Under the pieces are notes generated by a model. It saw nothing but the letters and a program-made list of their open reading frames with translations. It was not told the DNA's origin and did not search any database. The translations under genes and the position numbers were made by a program. Positions 28,378-38,455 of a DNA stretch of 64,000 nucleotides are shown piece by piece (within the stretch, counting starts at the first letter, position 1; each line of letters starts with the position of its first letter). This stretch comes from Shewanella acanthi (GTDB lineage Bacteria > Pseudomonadota > Gammaproteobacteria > Enterobacterales > Shewanellaceae), in the NCBI RefSeq assembly GCF_019457475.1, contig NZ_CP080413.1, positions 2,790,001 through 2,854,000 of the forward strand. The letters run 5' to 3'.

Positions 28378-29979
28378 TCATAAAAAGTGATACAGCTGAG
28401 TTTTATACTCCTTGGCAATATCGCCCCAGCTAAAGCGTTTCTGGTGTGCATTTTGTCTGACTTGTTGCCAGCGCTCAGTCTTAAAGAGCGCGATGGCCTC
28501 ACACAGTTTATTCATAAAACTCAGTCCCTGCTGCTCAATAGAATCACCATAAAACACAAAACCATCCTCGGCATCCACAACGGTATCTTTAAGCCCGCCC
28601 ACACCATGGACAATGCAGGGTTGCCCCTGACGCATTGCCAACATTTGACTAATGCCACAGGGCTCGAAGGAGCTTGGCATGATAAACATATCCCCCACCT
28701 TGTATAAGCTTTCCGATAACGCCTCATGATAGCCATGCAAAAATAAGAAATTGCTAAATTTGGCGGCAATGCGTTGAAATTCAATGGCAATTTGAGCATC
28801 GCCACTCCCAAGCATAATAAACAGTGCTTCGGGCTCATCTTGCTGTAACGCTAACATCAACGTTTCGAGTACAGATAAGCCTGTCGGCAGGATATGGCGT
28901 AAAATCAATACTTTTTGATCCGTCAAGCGTCCAACCGAGGTCAACAATAGGGGAGGTAAATTGTCCGATAATGCCTGACGCCATAATGCCTGAGTCCGTA
29001 TACAGGCAATCATATCTACCCCAGATACTTGAGTGGCTGTCGCCTGCCATTGTGCGAGCGCCGAATCGATATGGGTTAACAATGATTTAAAATCTGCGAC
29101 TCGCATTCTTGGTGCCAACTCGGCATCTAAGGGACGGTAATGGCTGCCGTTGATAATCCCAAACACATTGCCCTGCTCTGCCTTAGATTGTAAGTCCGCC
29201 TCTAAGCCTTCTCCGCCGAAAAAACCGAGCTCGGGTTTTGAGGCAAGTAGCACCTCTTTAGCGTAAGTTTTCGACACTAAATGCACCCTATCACTGAGCA
29301 CTATGCCCATCCGCATCGGATTGATGCAATGGGGATAGCGGGGATCGCTAATCGCCGCCAGTTGCTTGGTATTTAGGCTTGCAAACAATGCGGGAAACCA
29401 TGCCGCAAGTGAGGAAGCATCCATCTGCAATGGGCGAATGCCCTGCAGGGCAAGATTATGAATAGAAAATACGCATTCGATGGATTTAAGGGATTGATAT
29501 TCAGGGGCAAAAGCTCTTAGCATCGCAAAACAGCCCGTATGCCAATCGTGTAAATGCAGCATATCGGGCTGGGGGATTAACCCAGAGACTAATGCACTAG
29601 CAAAACTTGAGCACAACAGGGCAAACTTAGTGGCATCATCGGCAAAGGGGCGCTCACTCGTCCCCTGACTGTATATTTTACCTGGTGTTGATTGCCATAG
29701 GCCGTGCTCAAGTAGGTAGATACTGGCGTTATCGACCGCAGGATGGGGCATCCGATATAGCTTTACCCTTAAAGTGCGCCCAGTAAAAGGCACCTCTAAT
29801 TCACCGAGTAAGGTGGCTTTCGATGAAGTTAAAAAGCCATAACTTGGCATCACTACATCGACAACAACCCCTACGCTTGCTAACGCTTCGGGCAGATCAC
29901 GAATAACATCCGCCATGCCGCCAACCTTTGCCCCTTCGAGTGCCCCATTCTCAGCCGCCAGCATTAATACTCTTTTCAC
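28378..29979 (-). CDS. glgA: Glycogen synthase (ADP-glucose, GT5)
   Basis: GlgA transfers glucose from ADP-glucose to growing alpha-1,4-glucan. The 533-residue GT-B enzyme has the N-terminal nucleotide-sugar motif as KVGGMADV (near residue 18; the usual E. coli form is KTGGLADV), the HLHDWHTGCF segment near 140, and the C-terminal retaining-glycosyltransferase signature around PSSFEPCGISQMLAMRQGQPCIV near 440. All expected residues appear present. It is the last gene of malQ-glgB-glgX-glgP-glgC-glgA, 69 bases after glgC, and no strong terminator is visible beyond it. Confidence 0.95.
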   Translation of the reverse strand: MKRVLMLAAENGALEGAKVGGMADVIRDLPEALASVGVVVDVVMPSYGFLTSSKATLLGELEVPFTGRTLRVKLYRMPHPAVDNASIYLLEHGLWQSTPGKIYSQGTSERPFADDATKFALLCSSFASALVSGLIPQPDMLHLHDWHTGCFAMLRAFAPEYQSLKSIECVFSIHNLALQGIRPLQMDASSLAAWFPALFASLNTKQLAAISDPRYPHCINPMRMGIVLSDRVHLVSKTYAKEVLLASKPELGFFGGEGLEADLQSKAEQGNVFGIINGSHYRPLDAELAPRMRVADFKSLLTHIDSALAQWQATATQVSGVDMIACIRTQALWRQALSDNLPPLLLTSVGRLTDQKVLILRHILPTGLSVLETLMLALQQDEPEALFIMLGSGDAQIAIEFQRIAAKFSNFLFLHGYHEALSESLYKVGDMFIMPSSFEPCGISQMLAMRQGQPCIVHGVGGLKDTVVDAEDGFVFYGDSIEQQGLSFMNKLCEAIALFKTERWQQVRQNAHQKRFSWGDIAKEYKTQLYHFL

Positions 29980-30048
29980 TTACAAGCGCACTCCCAGACA
30001 TGATGACCCAATGATGTTATTAAATGATGCACTGCCAATTGCTAAGAT

Positions 30049-31311
30049 TTACTCATAACCTACTGGTAAACCTAACATATCCCGAGTAACTAAGGTAATG
30101 CCCTTCTCCGATACCCTAAAACCCTTAGCCCTATCGTGGTCGTGGTTGTAACCAATCACCATCCCTTCTGGGATGATACACCCCCGGTCGATAATGGCAT
30201 TTTTGATTTTGCAGTGGCGCAATACCACAACATCGGGCAAAACAACCGAGTCTTCCACCACGGAATAGGAACACACTCTCACTTCGTTAAAGAGCACGCT
30301 GCGACGCACCGTCGAGCCTGAAATAATGCAGCCCCCAGAGATAATTGAGTCTAACGCCATGCCGCGTCTGTCATCGTCATCGAAGACAAATTTAGCGGGG
30401 GGCAATTGTTCCTGAAAGGTCCAAATCGGCCATTTGGCATCATAAAGATTAAGCGCAGGAGTCGGCGACAATAACTCCATATTTGCCAACCAAAAGGAAT
30501 CCAAGGTTCCCACATCACGCCAGTAAGCCTGCTCATTGGGGAAAGCACTCTTGAAGGGATAGGCATACACTTTATGTTTTTCGATGATTGAGGGAATAAT
30601 ATCCTTACCAAAATCACGATCCGAACTCTCGTTCTGGGCATCCTTTTTCAGCTGGTCAAACAAAAACTCAGTGTTAAACACATAGTTCCCCATGGAGGCT
30701 AAGCACATTTCAGGGTTACCAGGGCTGTGTTTGGGGACTTTAGGTTTTTCTTCAAAGCCCAATATGCGCATATCCTCATTGACCTCCATCACCCCGAAGG
30801 CGCCAGCAGCTTCCGCAACGGGAACCTCTAAGCAAGATACAGTCATGTCAGCGCCGGATTCGGCATGCGCCGCCAACAAGCCCGCATAATCCATGCGATA
30901 CACGTGATCACCAGACAACACCATCACATACTTAGGCAACTCGTGGCGGATGATGTCGATATTTTGGAATACCGCATCGGCGGTGCCTTGGTACCAGTTT
31001 TCGGAATAGCGTTGTGAGGCGGGCAGAATTTCAACCGACTCGCCATGCTCCTTCTTAAAATGCCCCCAACCACGCATTACATGGCGAATTAATGAGTGGG
31101 ACTTATATTGGGTCACTACGCCCACACGACGTATGCCCGAGTTGATGCAATTAGATAGCGGAAAATCGATAATACGGAACTTGCCACCAAAATACAGCGC
31201 AGGTTTAGCGCGCCAATCCGTCAGTTCATGTAAACGCGAGCCTCGGCCACCAGCCAGAATCAATGCATAGGTTTCACGAGTTAAATTACTGATATAACGT
31301 ACATTAGACAT
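30049..31311 (-). CDS. glgC: Glucose-1-phosphate adenylyltransferase (ADP-glucose pyrophosphorylase)
   Basis: GlgC makes ADP-glucose from ATP and glucose 1-phosphate, the regulated step of glycogen synthesis. The 420-residue protein has the nucleotidyltransferase motif [14 protein letters not shown] near residue 20, the [18 protein letters not shown] stretch near 35, the active-site [12 protein letters not shown] region near 130, and the C-terminal left-handed beta-helix (about 290-415) with hexapeptide-like repeats. Conserved arginines near the N-terminus suit allosteric control by sugar phosphates, as in E. coli GlgC; this is a family inference. It sits between glgP (118-bp gap) and glgA (69-bp gap). 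Confidence 0.96.
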   Translation of the reverse strand: MSNVRYISNLTRETYALILAGGRGSRLHELTDWRAKPALYFGGKFRIIDFPLSNCINSGIRRVGVVTQYKSHSLIRHVMRGWGHFKKEHGESVEILPASQRYSENWYQGTADAVFQNIDIIRHELPKYVMVLSGDHVYRMDYAGLLAAHAESGADMTVSCLEVPVAEAAGAFGVMEVNEDMRILGFEEKPKVPKHSPGNPEMCLASMGNYVFNTEFLFDQLKKDAQNESSDRDFGKDIIPSIIEKHKVYAYPFKSAFPNEQAYWRDVGTLDSFWLANMELLSPTPALNLYDAKWPIWTFQEQLPPAKFVFDDDDRRGMALDSIISGGCIISGSTVRRSVLFNEVRVCSYSVVEDSVVLPDVVVLRHCKIKNAIIDRGCIIPEGMVIGYNHDHDRAKGFRVSEKGITLVTRDMLGLPVGYE

Positions 31312-31429
31312 GGCTTTACTCCATTAATGGCACTGTGGTGCCGATGAGTGCTTTCCCCAACAAAGTGCACCAAACACTTTGCATTTTTACCGCTTCCATT
31401 TACGCCCCCCTTCCTTGATATTCCTCGGA

Positions 31430-33946
31430 TTAAGTTAATTTCCAAATTTCGTCTCGATAGCCCGCAATCGTGACATCACTCGAAAAACGGCCACTGGCGG
31501 CACTGTTACGAATACTCATCTGCGTCCATTTTTTAGGATCTTTGTAGGCCTTGGCGACGGCCTCTTGGGCTAAGCGATAACTGTCAAAATCTGCGGCGGT
31601 GACCCACTGGTCATCGCTGCTCTCAATAGCGGAAATAATCGGGTCAAAAATTCCGGGCTCCAACAAATTGAAATGACCACTTTTTAATAGCGCCATCACA
31701 TCAGATAATGCGGGGGAATTTTCGATAATGCGTTTAGGTTGATAGTCGCAGCGAGCTGTCGCGACCTGCTCTGCATTGAGCCCGAAAAGGAAAAAGTTCT
31801 CCTCCCCGACCTGCTCAAGCATTTCGATATTCGCGCCATCTAAGGTGCCAATAGTCAGCGCACCATTCATCATAAATTTCATATTGCCAGTACCAGAAGC
31901 CTCCTTGCCTGCGGTGGAAATTTGCTCGGAAAGATCCGTACCTGGGCAGATTTTCTCCATCGCACTCACGTTGTAATTAGGCTGGAACGCAAAGCGCAGA
32001 TAAGGCGCCACCACAGGATCGCAATTAACCATGTGCGCCACATTGCCCGCAAGTTTGATGATGAGTTTTGCCATAAAGTAGCCAGGCGCGGCCTTACCGC
32101 CAATCAGTACACAGCGCGGCACCATATGCTCGGTATTACCCTGTTGAATTTGATGATATAAATGAATTACATGCAAAATGTTAAGTAGCTGGCGTTTATA
32201 CTCGTGAATGCGTTTTACTTGAACATCGAACAGCATTGTAGGGTCGAATTCGACGCCGCATTCCTGGGCTATCATCTTAGCCAGCGTCGCCTTGTTGGCC
32301 TGCTTCACATCGCGCCATTTTTGAATAAAGCTGGCATCCTGGGTTAAAGCATTAAGCGCGGTTAACTGACTTAAGTCTGTAACCCAATTAGCGCCCAAAT
32401 GACTGGTTAACAGTTTGGCAAGACCTGGATTACAGTGGGCTAACCAACGTCTTGGCGTGACACCATTGGTACGATTATTAAACTTCTCTGGCCACAGGCT
32501 ATAGAAGTCTTTAAAGAGACCCGATTTAAGTAACTGGGTGTGCAGCGCTGCCACACCGTTTACTGAAAAACTCGCCACGATAGCTAAGTAAGCCATGCGC
32601 ACGTGCGGATCAGGACCGTCTTGAATAATCGACATACTGGCTAGCTTTGCGCCATCCCCAGGCCAATGATGGGCGACCAAATCTAAGTATCTAGCATTAA
32701 TTTCATAGATGATTTCTAAAATCCGCGGCAGCATTTGAGACATCATACGCACAGGCCAGCGCTCCAAAGCTTCGGGCAACAGGGTATGGTTGGTATAAGC
32801 CATGGTTTTAGTGGTAATCGCCCACGCCTCATCCCATTCCAGACCGTATTCATCCACTAACAAGCGCATGAGTTCAGGCACCGCAATACTGGGGTGAGTA
32901 TCATTCAGCTGGATCACATTTTTAGCGGCAAAATCGGTAAAGTCAGTCCCGTAATGATGCACCCAACGTTTCAAAATCGACTGCAAGCTCGCAGAGGATA
33001 AAAAGTATTGCTGACGCAGGCGCAACTCTTTGCCATTCTCACTGGCATCATTGGGGTAGAGCACCATAGTGATCTGCTCGGCAAGGTTTTTACAGGCCAC
33101 GGCCTCGGTGTAATCCCCTTGGTTAAACTCTGCTAAATCAAAATCATCGGTCGCTTCGGCCTTCCATAGCCTCAAGGCATTGACACGACCATTGCGATAA
33201 CCGGGCACGGGCATGTCATAGGCTACCGCGAGGACATCGTGGGTATCGACCCAAATCATGTGTCTACGGCCATTTTTATCGACATAGGACTCCGTGTGGC
33301 CAAAGAAACGCACTGTCACATTATGGTGGGGGACACGCACCTCCCACGGATTGCCCTCACGCAGCCAGCGATCGGGGCGCTCTATCTGATAACCATCAAC
33401 AATCTTTTGAGCAAACATGCCGTATTCGTAGCGGATGCCATAACCCGTCACTGCTAAATCCATGCTGGCGCAGCTATCGAGAAAACAAGCAGCAAGACGA
33501 CCAAGGCCGCCATTGCCCAAACCGGCGTCGTGTTCAGCCTCTTCTAGATCCTCTAAAGACACGCAATATTGGCTAAGAGCATCGCGACTCTCTTGCTCTA
33601 AATCTAAGTTCAACAAGGCATTACCGAGTGCCCTGCCCATTAAAAACTCAAGTGACAGATAGGCGACTTGCTTGTTCTCATAGCGACTATCTTTGATACG
33701 GGTCTCGCGCCAATCATCTAACATTTGCTCTTTAACACTAATGGCGAGCGCTTGAAACAACTCGCCTCGAGCCACTTCGCCTCGGCTAAGTCCGTAACGC
33801 ACGTGACGCTCAAAACAGGCGGGCAATGCATCGCAGGGCTCACAGGGTTCATGTCTTTGCACGGCTTCAGTTTTCTTTTTGCGCGTTGTGGCCTTTGTTT
33901 TGTAAGCATCACTGGTATTTTGGCTCAATTCACTGTCGTTACTCAT
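31430..33946 (-). CDS. glgP: Glycogen/alpha-glucan phosphorylase
   Basis: GlgP releases glucose 1-phosphate from glycogen ends by phosphorolysis with pyridoxal phosphate. The 838-residue protein has the conserved YLSLEFLMGRALGNALLNL and GLGNGGLGRLAACFLDS segments in the N-terminal half and the PLP-lysine signature EASGTGNMKFMMNGALTIGTLDG near residue 670. The N-terminal 25 residues are a polar Ser/Thr/Lys-rich extension. The ATG at 33946 has AGGA seven bases upstream; an in-frame TTG two codons earlier is rejected. Only two bases separate it from the glgX stop, so translation is coupled. Confidence 0.95.
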   Translation of the reverse strand: MSNDSELSQNTSDAYKTKATTRKKKTEAVQRHEPCEPCDALPACFERHVRYGLSRGEVARGELFQALAISVKEQMLDDWRETRIKDSRYENKQVAYLSLEFLMGRALGNALLNLDLEQESRDALSQYCVSLEDLEEAEHDAGLGNGGLGRLAACFLDSCASMDLAVTGYGIRYEYGMFAQKIVDGYQIERPDRWLREGNPWEVRVPHHNVTVRFFGHTESYVDKNGRRHMIWVDTHDVLAVAYDMPVPGYRNGRVNALRLWKAEATDDFDLAEFNQGDYTEAVACKNLAEQITMVLYPNDASENGKELRLRQQYFLSSASLQSILKRWVHHYGTDFTDFAAKNVIQLNDTHPSIAVPELMRLLVDEYGLEWDEAWAITTKTMAYTNHTLLPEALERWPVRMMSQMLPRILEIIYEINARYLDLVAHHWPGDGAKLASMSIIQDGPDPHVRMAYLAIVASFSVNGVAALHTQLLKSGLFKDFYSLWPEKFNNRTNGVTPRRWLAHCNPGLAKLLTSHLGANWVTDLSQLTALNALTQDASFIQKWRDVKQANKATLAKMIAQECGVEFDPTMLFDVQVKRIHEYKRQLLNILHVIHLYHQIQQGNTEHMVPRCVLIGGKAAPGYFMAKLIIKLAGNVAHMVNCDPVVAPYLRFAFQPNYNVSAMEKICPGTDLSEQISTAGKEASGTGNMKFMMNGALTIGTLDGANIEMLEQVGEENFFLFGLNAEQVATARCDYQPKRIIENSPALSDVMALLKSGHFNLLEPGIFDPIISAIESSDDQWVTAADFDSYRLAQEAVAKAYKDPKKWTQMSIRNSAASGRFSSDVTIAGYRDEIWKLT

Positions 33947-33948
33947 AG

Positions 33949-36159
33949 TCAAATCCTCATAAAATCAGCATGAAACAACATAAGACTGCGATCCTGAAGC
34001 AGGTAACGCGTCGGTGAGGACTGAGCATCCAGCCCATCGTTTATATCAATCTGTTGCACTTCGGCTTGGGTATACAGCAGGCACTGCCACGGGTGTAAGT
34101 CCGCGACCTTTGGTAGGGTAAATGCCAAGGGGTTCTCATCTGCATTCACCATCAGCAGTAGCGCCTGCATATGATTCTCTTTAGGGGTGCATTCCGCGGT
34201 GTCGAGATTGCCCGATAACACCACACACAGACTGCGGCACATGGACTCACTCCAGAGGCTCTTAGTCATGGGCTCACCGTGACGACTAAACCAATCGAGG
34301 CGAATACCGGGCTCTGCCAGCGGCTGAACCATGAGTTGATCATGAATAAAACGTTTGGCGCAGAGCTTAGGAAATCGTTTACGCAACTGAATAAGCTGCT
34401 TGGTAAAGGCGAGTAATCCCTCATCCATCCCCTTAGTTGACCAATCGAACCAATTTAAAGGGTTGTCTTGGCAATAGGCGTTGTTGTTACCCAGTTGGGT
34501 GCGACCGGTTTCATCACCGCATAGCAACATAGGCACGCCTTGGGATAAAAATAAGGTCGTCAGCAAGTTACGTTGTTGACGCGCCCTGATGGCCAATATT
34601 GATTGATTGGTCGTTGAACCTTCCTCGCCATAGTGATGACTGAAATTCTCATGGTGGCCGTCGCGGTTTTCCTCACCATTAGCCTCATTGTGGCGCTGGG
34701 AATAACTGACTAAATCCTTGAGTGTATAACCGTCGTGGCTGGTTAAAAAATTGATGCTGGCCGATGGCGTACGGCCGCTGTGCTCGAAGAAATCCCCCGA
34801 GCCGTGAAAACGCCGAGCAAACTCTGGCAACATGCCATGATCGCCACGCCAAAAGCGGCGCATAGTGTCGCGGTATCTGTCGTTCCACTCACTAAAAGCC
34901 ACGGGGAAATTGCCTAACTGATACCCACCTGGGCCTATGTCCCAGGGCTCGGCAATCAGTTTAACGCGGCATAAAACGGGATCTTGCAAAAGCGCATCGA
35001 AAAAGCCAGATCCTGGGTCAAAGCCATAGGCCTCGCGGCCAAGGCAAGCGGCTAAATCGAATCTAAACCCATCGACGCCCATGACTTCAACCCAATAACG
35101 CAGTGAATCAAGCACCAGCTGCAACATCCGCGGATGATTGAGGTTTAAGGTATTGCCGCAGCCAGTATCATTGATATAAAAGCGTTTATCGTTGGGATGT
35201 AAGCGATAGTAGCTGTGGTTATCGATACCGCGAAAACTGTAGGTAGGGCCAAGGCGACTGCCCTCGGCACTGTGGTTATAAACCACATCGAGGATCACTT
35301 CGATACCCGCGCCATGCAGTGCATCCACCATAGCGCGAAATTCCCCGATATCGTTCGAAGACAGATAGCTTGGCTCAGGGGCAAAAAAGCCAATACTGTT
35401 GTAACCCCAGTAATTTGTCAGCGCCTTTTCAAGCAAAAAGGGCTCGGAGAAAAACGCCTGCACTGGTAGCAATTCGACGCAAGTCACCCCAAGGTTCACT
35501 AAGTATTCAATCGCTTGGGAGGAACCAAGGCCCGCAAAAGTGCCACGTAGGTTTTCGTCAATCTCAGGATGAGTCGCGGTAAAACCCTTTACGTGCATCT
35601 CATAGATAATGCACTGCTCAAGCGGCCTTGGATTATCCAAATGCTGTAGTGGACGAATCGGCGAATCATCCACGGCAGCTTGAAGCTCTCGAATATCCAC
35701 CACGCGGCATTTGGGCATAAAGGCGGCGTTATCTAAGGTACAGAAGGACAGGTCTTCGTTGACATGATTAAGCTCGTAGCCAAAATTGGCCTCGTTATGT
35801 TGGTAACGCCCCACTAACTGGCGCGCATAAGGGTCGAGCAGCAATTTATTGGGGTTAAATCGATGACCAAGCTGCGGCTCGTAGGGGCCATACACTCTGT
35901 AACCATATAACTGCCCTGCGTTTAGGCCTTCAACATAGACATGCCAAACCTGTTGGGTTTGTTCGCCGAGGGGAATACGGGCCAGCTCTTGAGTTCCTGT
36001 ATCATCGAAAAGACACAGCTCCACCGCGGTTGCATGGGCCGAAAACAACGCAAAATTCACGCCTTTATCATCGACATTCGCCCCAAGCGGGAAAGGCTTT
36101 CCGGCGCTTAACACGTAAGATGATGCAGTATTGCTATCGACTCGCGCAGTGTTGGTCAT
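33949..36159 (-). CDS. glgX: Glycogen debranching enzyme (isoamylase type)
   Basis: GlgX hydrolyses alpha-1,6 branches on phosphorylase-trimmed glycogen. The 736-residue GH13 protein has an N-terminal CBM48 domain (about 15-120, with [19 protein letters not shown]) and a TIM barrel with the GH13 regions [23 protein letters not shown] (nucleophile Asp), IAEPWD (acid Glu) and [14 protein letters not shown]. It overlaps glgB by 4 bases (ATGA) and precedes glgP by 2 bases, so this part of the operon is tightly coupled. Confidence 0.95.
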   Translation of the reverse strand: MTNTARVDSNTASSYVLSAGKPFPLGANVDDKGVNFALFSAHATAVELCLFDDTGTQELARIPLGEQTQQVWHVYVEGLNAGQLYGYRVYGPYEPQLGHRFNPNKLLLDPYARQLVGRYQHNEANFGYELNHVNEDLSFCTLDNAAFMPKCRVVDIRELQAAVDDSPIRPLQHLDNPRPLEQCIIYEMHVKGFTATHPEIDENLRGTFAGLGSSQAIEYLVNLGVTCVELLPVQAFFSEPFLLEKALTNYWGYNSIGFFAPEPSYLSSNDIGEFRAMVDALHGAGIEVILDVVYNHSAEGSRLGPTYSFRGIDNHSYYRLHPNDKRFYINDTGCGNTLNLNHPRMLQLVLDSLRYWVEVMGVDGFRFDLAACLGREAYGFDPGSGFFDALLQDPVLCRVKLIAEPWDIGPGGYQLGNFPVAFSEWNDRYRDTMRRFWRGDHGMLPEFARRFHGSGDFFEHSGRTPSASINFLTSHDGYTLKDLVSYSQRHNEANGEENRDGHHENFSHHYGEEGSTTNQSILAIRARQQRNLLTTLFLSQGVPMLLCGDETGRTQLGNNNAYCQDNPLNWFDWSTKGMDEGLLAFTKQLIQLRKRFPKLCAKRFIHDQLMVQPLAEPGIRLDWFSRHGEPMTKSLWSESMCRSLCVVLSGNLDTAECTPKENHMQALLLMVNADENPLAFTLPKVADLHPWQCLLYTQAEVQQIDINDGLDAQSSPTRYLLQDRSLMLFHADFMRI

Positions 36160-38399
36160 AGGGATGACGGCCTCACGCTAGGTAAGCCCCATTCGGGCCC
36201 TAAAATCAAGCAGCCCAAGGGCGGCACTGTAATCAGGGCGCTCGAGTCCATCCCCTGCCATGATAGTGCCTCGCTCACCACCACACCCGCATTACCTTGA
36301 TTGCTGCCGCCATAGTGCTGGCTGTCGCTATTGAGGTACTCGCAATAATTACCCAATGAGGGCAGACCGACCCTAAAACCTTGGTGCACGGTAGGCGTCA
36401 TATTCACCACAAACACTAATGGCGCGTCCTGCTCGCCACCGTAACGCACAAAGGTAAAGATGCTGTCGTTACCATTATCGCAATCGAGCCAGCGGAAGCC
36501 TTGGGTATCGTAGTCTTTTACCGAAAGCGCTCCTAGGGATTGATAAAGATGATTTAAATCCTTAAGCCAGCGCTGCACACCTTGGTGCGGCTCATAGGCG
36601 AGCAAATGCCAATCGAGACTATGGTTGTGATTCCATTCATTGCGCTGGGCAAACTCGCTGCCCATAAACAACAGCTTCTTACCCGGATGCCCCCACATAA
36701 AACCGTAGTAAGCACGTAGGGTGGCGAATTTCTGCCAATCGTCCCCCGGGATTTTATGCAGCAAAGAGCCCTTGCCGTGCACCACTTCATCGTGACTGAT
36801 AGAAAGCATAAATTGCTCAGAGTAGGCGTACATCAAACTAAATGTCAGTTGGTGGTGATGGTACTGCCGATAGATAGGATCGCGCCCGAGGTAATTAAGG
36901 GTGTCGTTCATCCAGCCCATGTTCCACTTAAAGCCAAAACCTAGGCCACCGCTGTCAGTCGGCTTAGTCACACCCGCAAAGGCGGTGGACTCTTCGGCAA
37001 TCATGCAAATACCGGGGAAAGATTGATACAAACGCTGATTGAGCATCTGCAGGAAATGAATTGCCTCGAGGTTTTCGCGGCCGCCGTAGGCGTTGGGTAA
37101 CCATTGGCCCGGCTCGCGGCTGTAGTCGAGGTACAGCATTGATGAAACGGCATCTAAACGCAGGCCATCGATATGGAATTCCCGTAACCAGTAACAGGCA
37201 TTGCTGAGTAAAAAACTACGCACTTCACCACGGTCGTAGTTATAGATAAGGGTATCCCAGTCGGGATGAGTGCCCTTACGCGGATCTTCGTGCTCATACA
37301 AACAAGTGCCATCGAAGCGCACTAAGCCATGGGGATCCTTAGGAAAATGTGCCGCCACCCAATCGAGTAACACGCCGATATTGGCCTGATGGCAAGCATC
37401 GATAAAGGCTTTTAATTCTTGCGCATCGCCAAAACGATAACTGGGTGCATAGAGCCCGACGGGTTGATAGCCCCATGAACCGTCGAAGGGAAACTCACTG
37501 ATGGGCATGAGTTCGATATGGGTAAAGCCCTGCTCCTTCACATAGGGAATGAGCTGGTCTATCAAATCATAATAATCAAAATACTGCTCGCCCTGTTCGC
37601 CCTTGCGGCGCCAAGAACCTAAATGCACCTCATAAATCGACATGGGGCGGGTATGCCAAGGCGTCGACTCACGCGCTGCCATCCAGTGATTGTCTTGCCA
37701 TTGGTGGCCATTTTTCTTCGGCACTATGGAGGCATTATGAGGCGCGCATTCCATTTGCGTCGCCATAGGGTCTGACTTGGCGTGACGCTCACCGTCTTGA
37801 TACACAAGATCAAATTTATAGTGCGAGCCCTCGGCCACATTGGGTAAAAAGATTTCCCACAGGCCATTGGCAAGATGCTGGCGCATCACATGACGGGTAT
37901 CGTCCCAATCGTTAAAATCACCCACCACGGAAACCCGTTTCGCATTCGGTGCCCATACACAAAAATGAACGCCCTCAATACCCTGCACCTCACGCCAATT
38001 TGCCCCTAAAAACCGATAAGCACATTCACTACTACCCTCACCAAAGAGATACAAATCATCGGCATGGAGTAAGGAGCCAAATTGATAGGGGTCGATGATA
38101 TCCTCGTGACACAGTGGATATTCCACCCGCAGCAAGTAAGGAAAGGGTTTGACTCTTCGCCCTAGGGTGCCCGCAAATAACCCCGCATCATTAACCTTCT
38201 CAAGGCCTGCAACGCGGCGCCCATCCTTAAGGCTGACGACATCGACACTTATCGCATTACGTAAAAAGCAGCGCACTATCAGGCCTTTTCCATCCTCGGT
38301 GCTGTGCATACCGAGCAGCGAAAACACATCGGTATATTGACCATTCAGCAGGGCCACATCGGCACCGTCATAGAAGTAAGTATTAGCTTGGGTCATCAT
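36156..38399 (-). CDS. glgB: 1,4-alpha-glucan branching enzyme
   Basis: GlgB creates alpha-1,6 branches in glycogen. The 747-residue protein has an N-terminal N1/CBM48 region (about 10-220, with [20 protein letters not shown]), a GH13 barrel with [28 protein letters not shown] (nucleophile Asp), MIAEEST (acid Glu) and [12 protein letters not shown], and a C-terminal all-beta domain. It starts [17 protein letters not shown] lies 5 bases before the first of two adjacent ATG codons. An upstream TTG frame is rejected. The stop overlaps the glgX start by 4 bases. The gap to malQ upstream is 56 bases. Confidence 0.96.
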   Translation of the reverse strand: MMTQANTYFYDGADVALLNGQYTDVFSLLGMHSTEDGKGLIVRCFLRNAISVDVVSLKDGRRVAGLEKVNDAGLFAGTLGRRVKPFPYLLRVEYPLCHEDIIDPYQFGSLLHADDLYLFGEGSSECAYRFLGANWREVQGIEGVHFCVWAPNAKRVSVVGDFNDWDDTRHVMRQHLANGLWEIFLPNVAEGSHYKFDLVYQDGERHAKSDPMATQMECAPHNASIVPKKNGHQWQDNHWMAARESTPWHTRPMSIYEVHLGSWRRKGEQGEQYFDYYDLIDQLIPYVKEQGFTHIELMPISEFPFDGSWGYQPVGLYAPSYRFGDAQELKAFIDACHQANIGVLLDWVAAHFPKDPHGLVRFDGTCLYEHEDPRKGTHPDWDTLIYNYDRGEVRSFLLSNACYWLREFHIDGLRLDAVSSMLYLDYSREPGQWLPNAYGGRENLEAIHFLQMLNQRLYQSFPGICMIAEESTAFAGVTKPTDSGGLGFGFKWNMGWMNDTLNYLGRDPIYRQYHHHQLTFSLMYAYSEQFMLSISHDEVVHGKGSLLHKIPGDDWQKFATLRAYYGFMWGHPGKKLLFMGSEFAQRNEWNHNHSLDWHLLAYEPHQGVQRWLKDLNHLYQSLGALSVKDYDTQGFRWLDCDNGNDSIFTFVRYGGEQDAPLVFVVNMTPTVHQGFRVGLPSLGNYCEYLNSDSQHYGGSNQGNAGVVVSEALSWQGMDSSALITVPPLGCLILGPEWGLPSVRPSSL

Positions 38400-38455
38400 T
38401 TGGCTTCCAATGTCATTCAATTTTGTGTATCGAGTTCAATCAAGTTTGCGTCCGG

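Noticed and set aside
28387..28707. 106-codon plus-strand frame over the end of glgA
   Set aside because: Antisense to the conserved C-terminal glycosyltransferase region.
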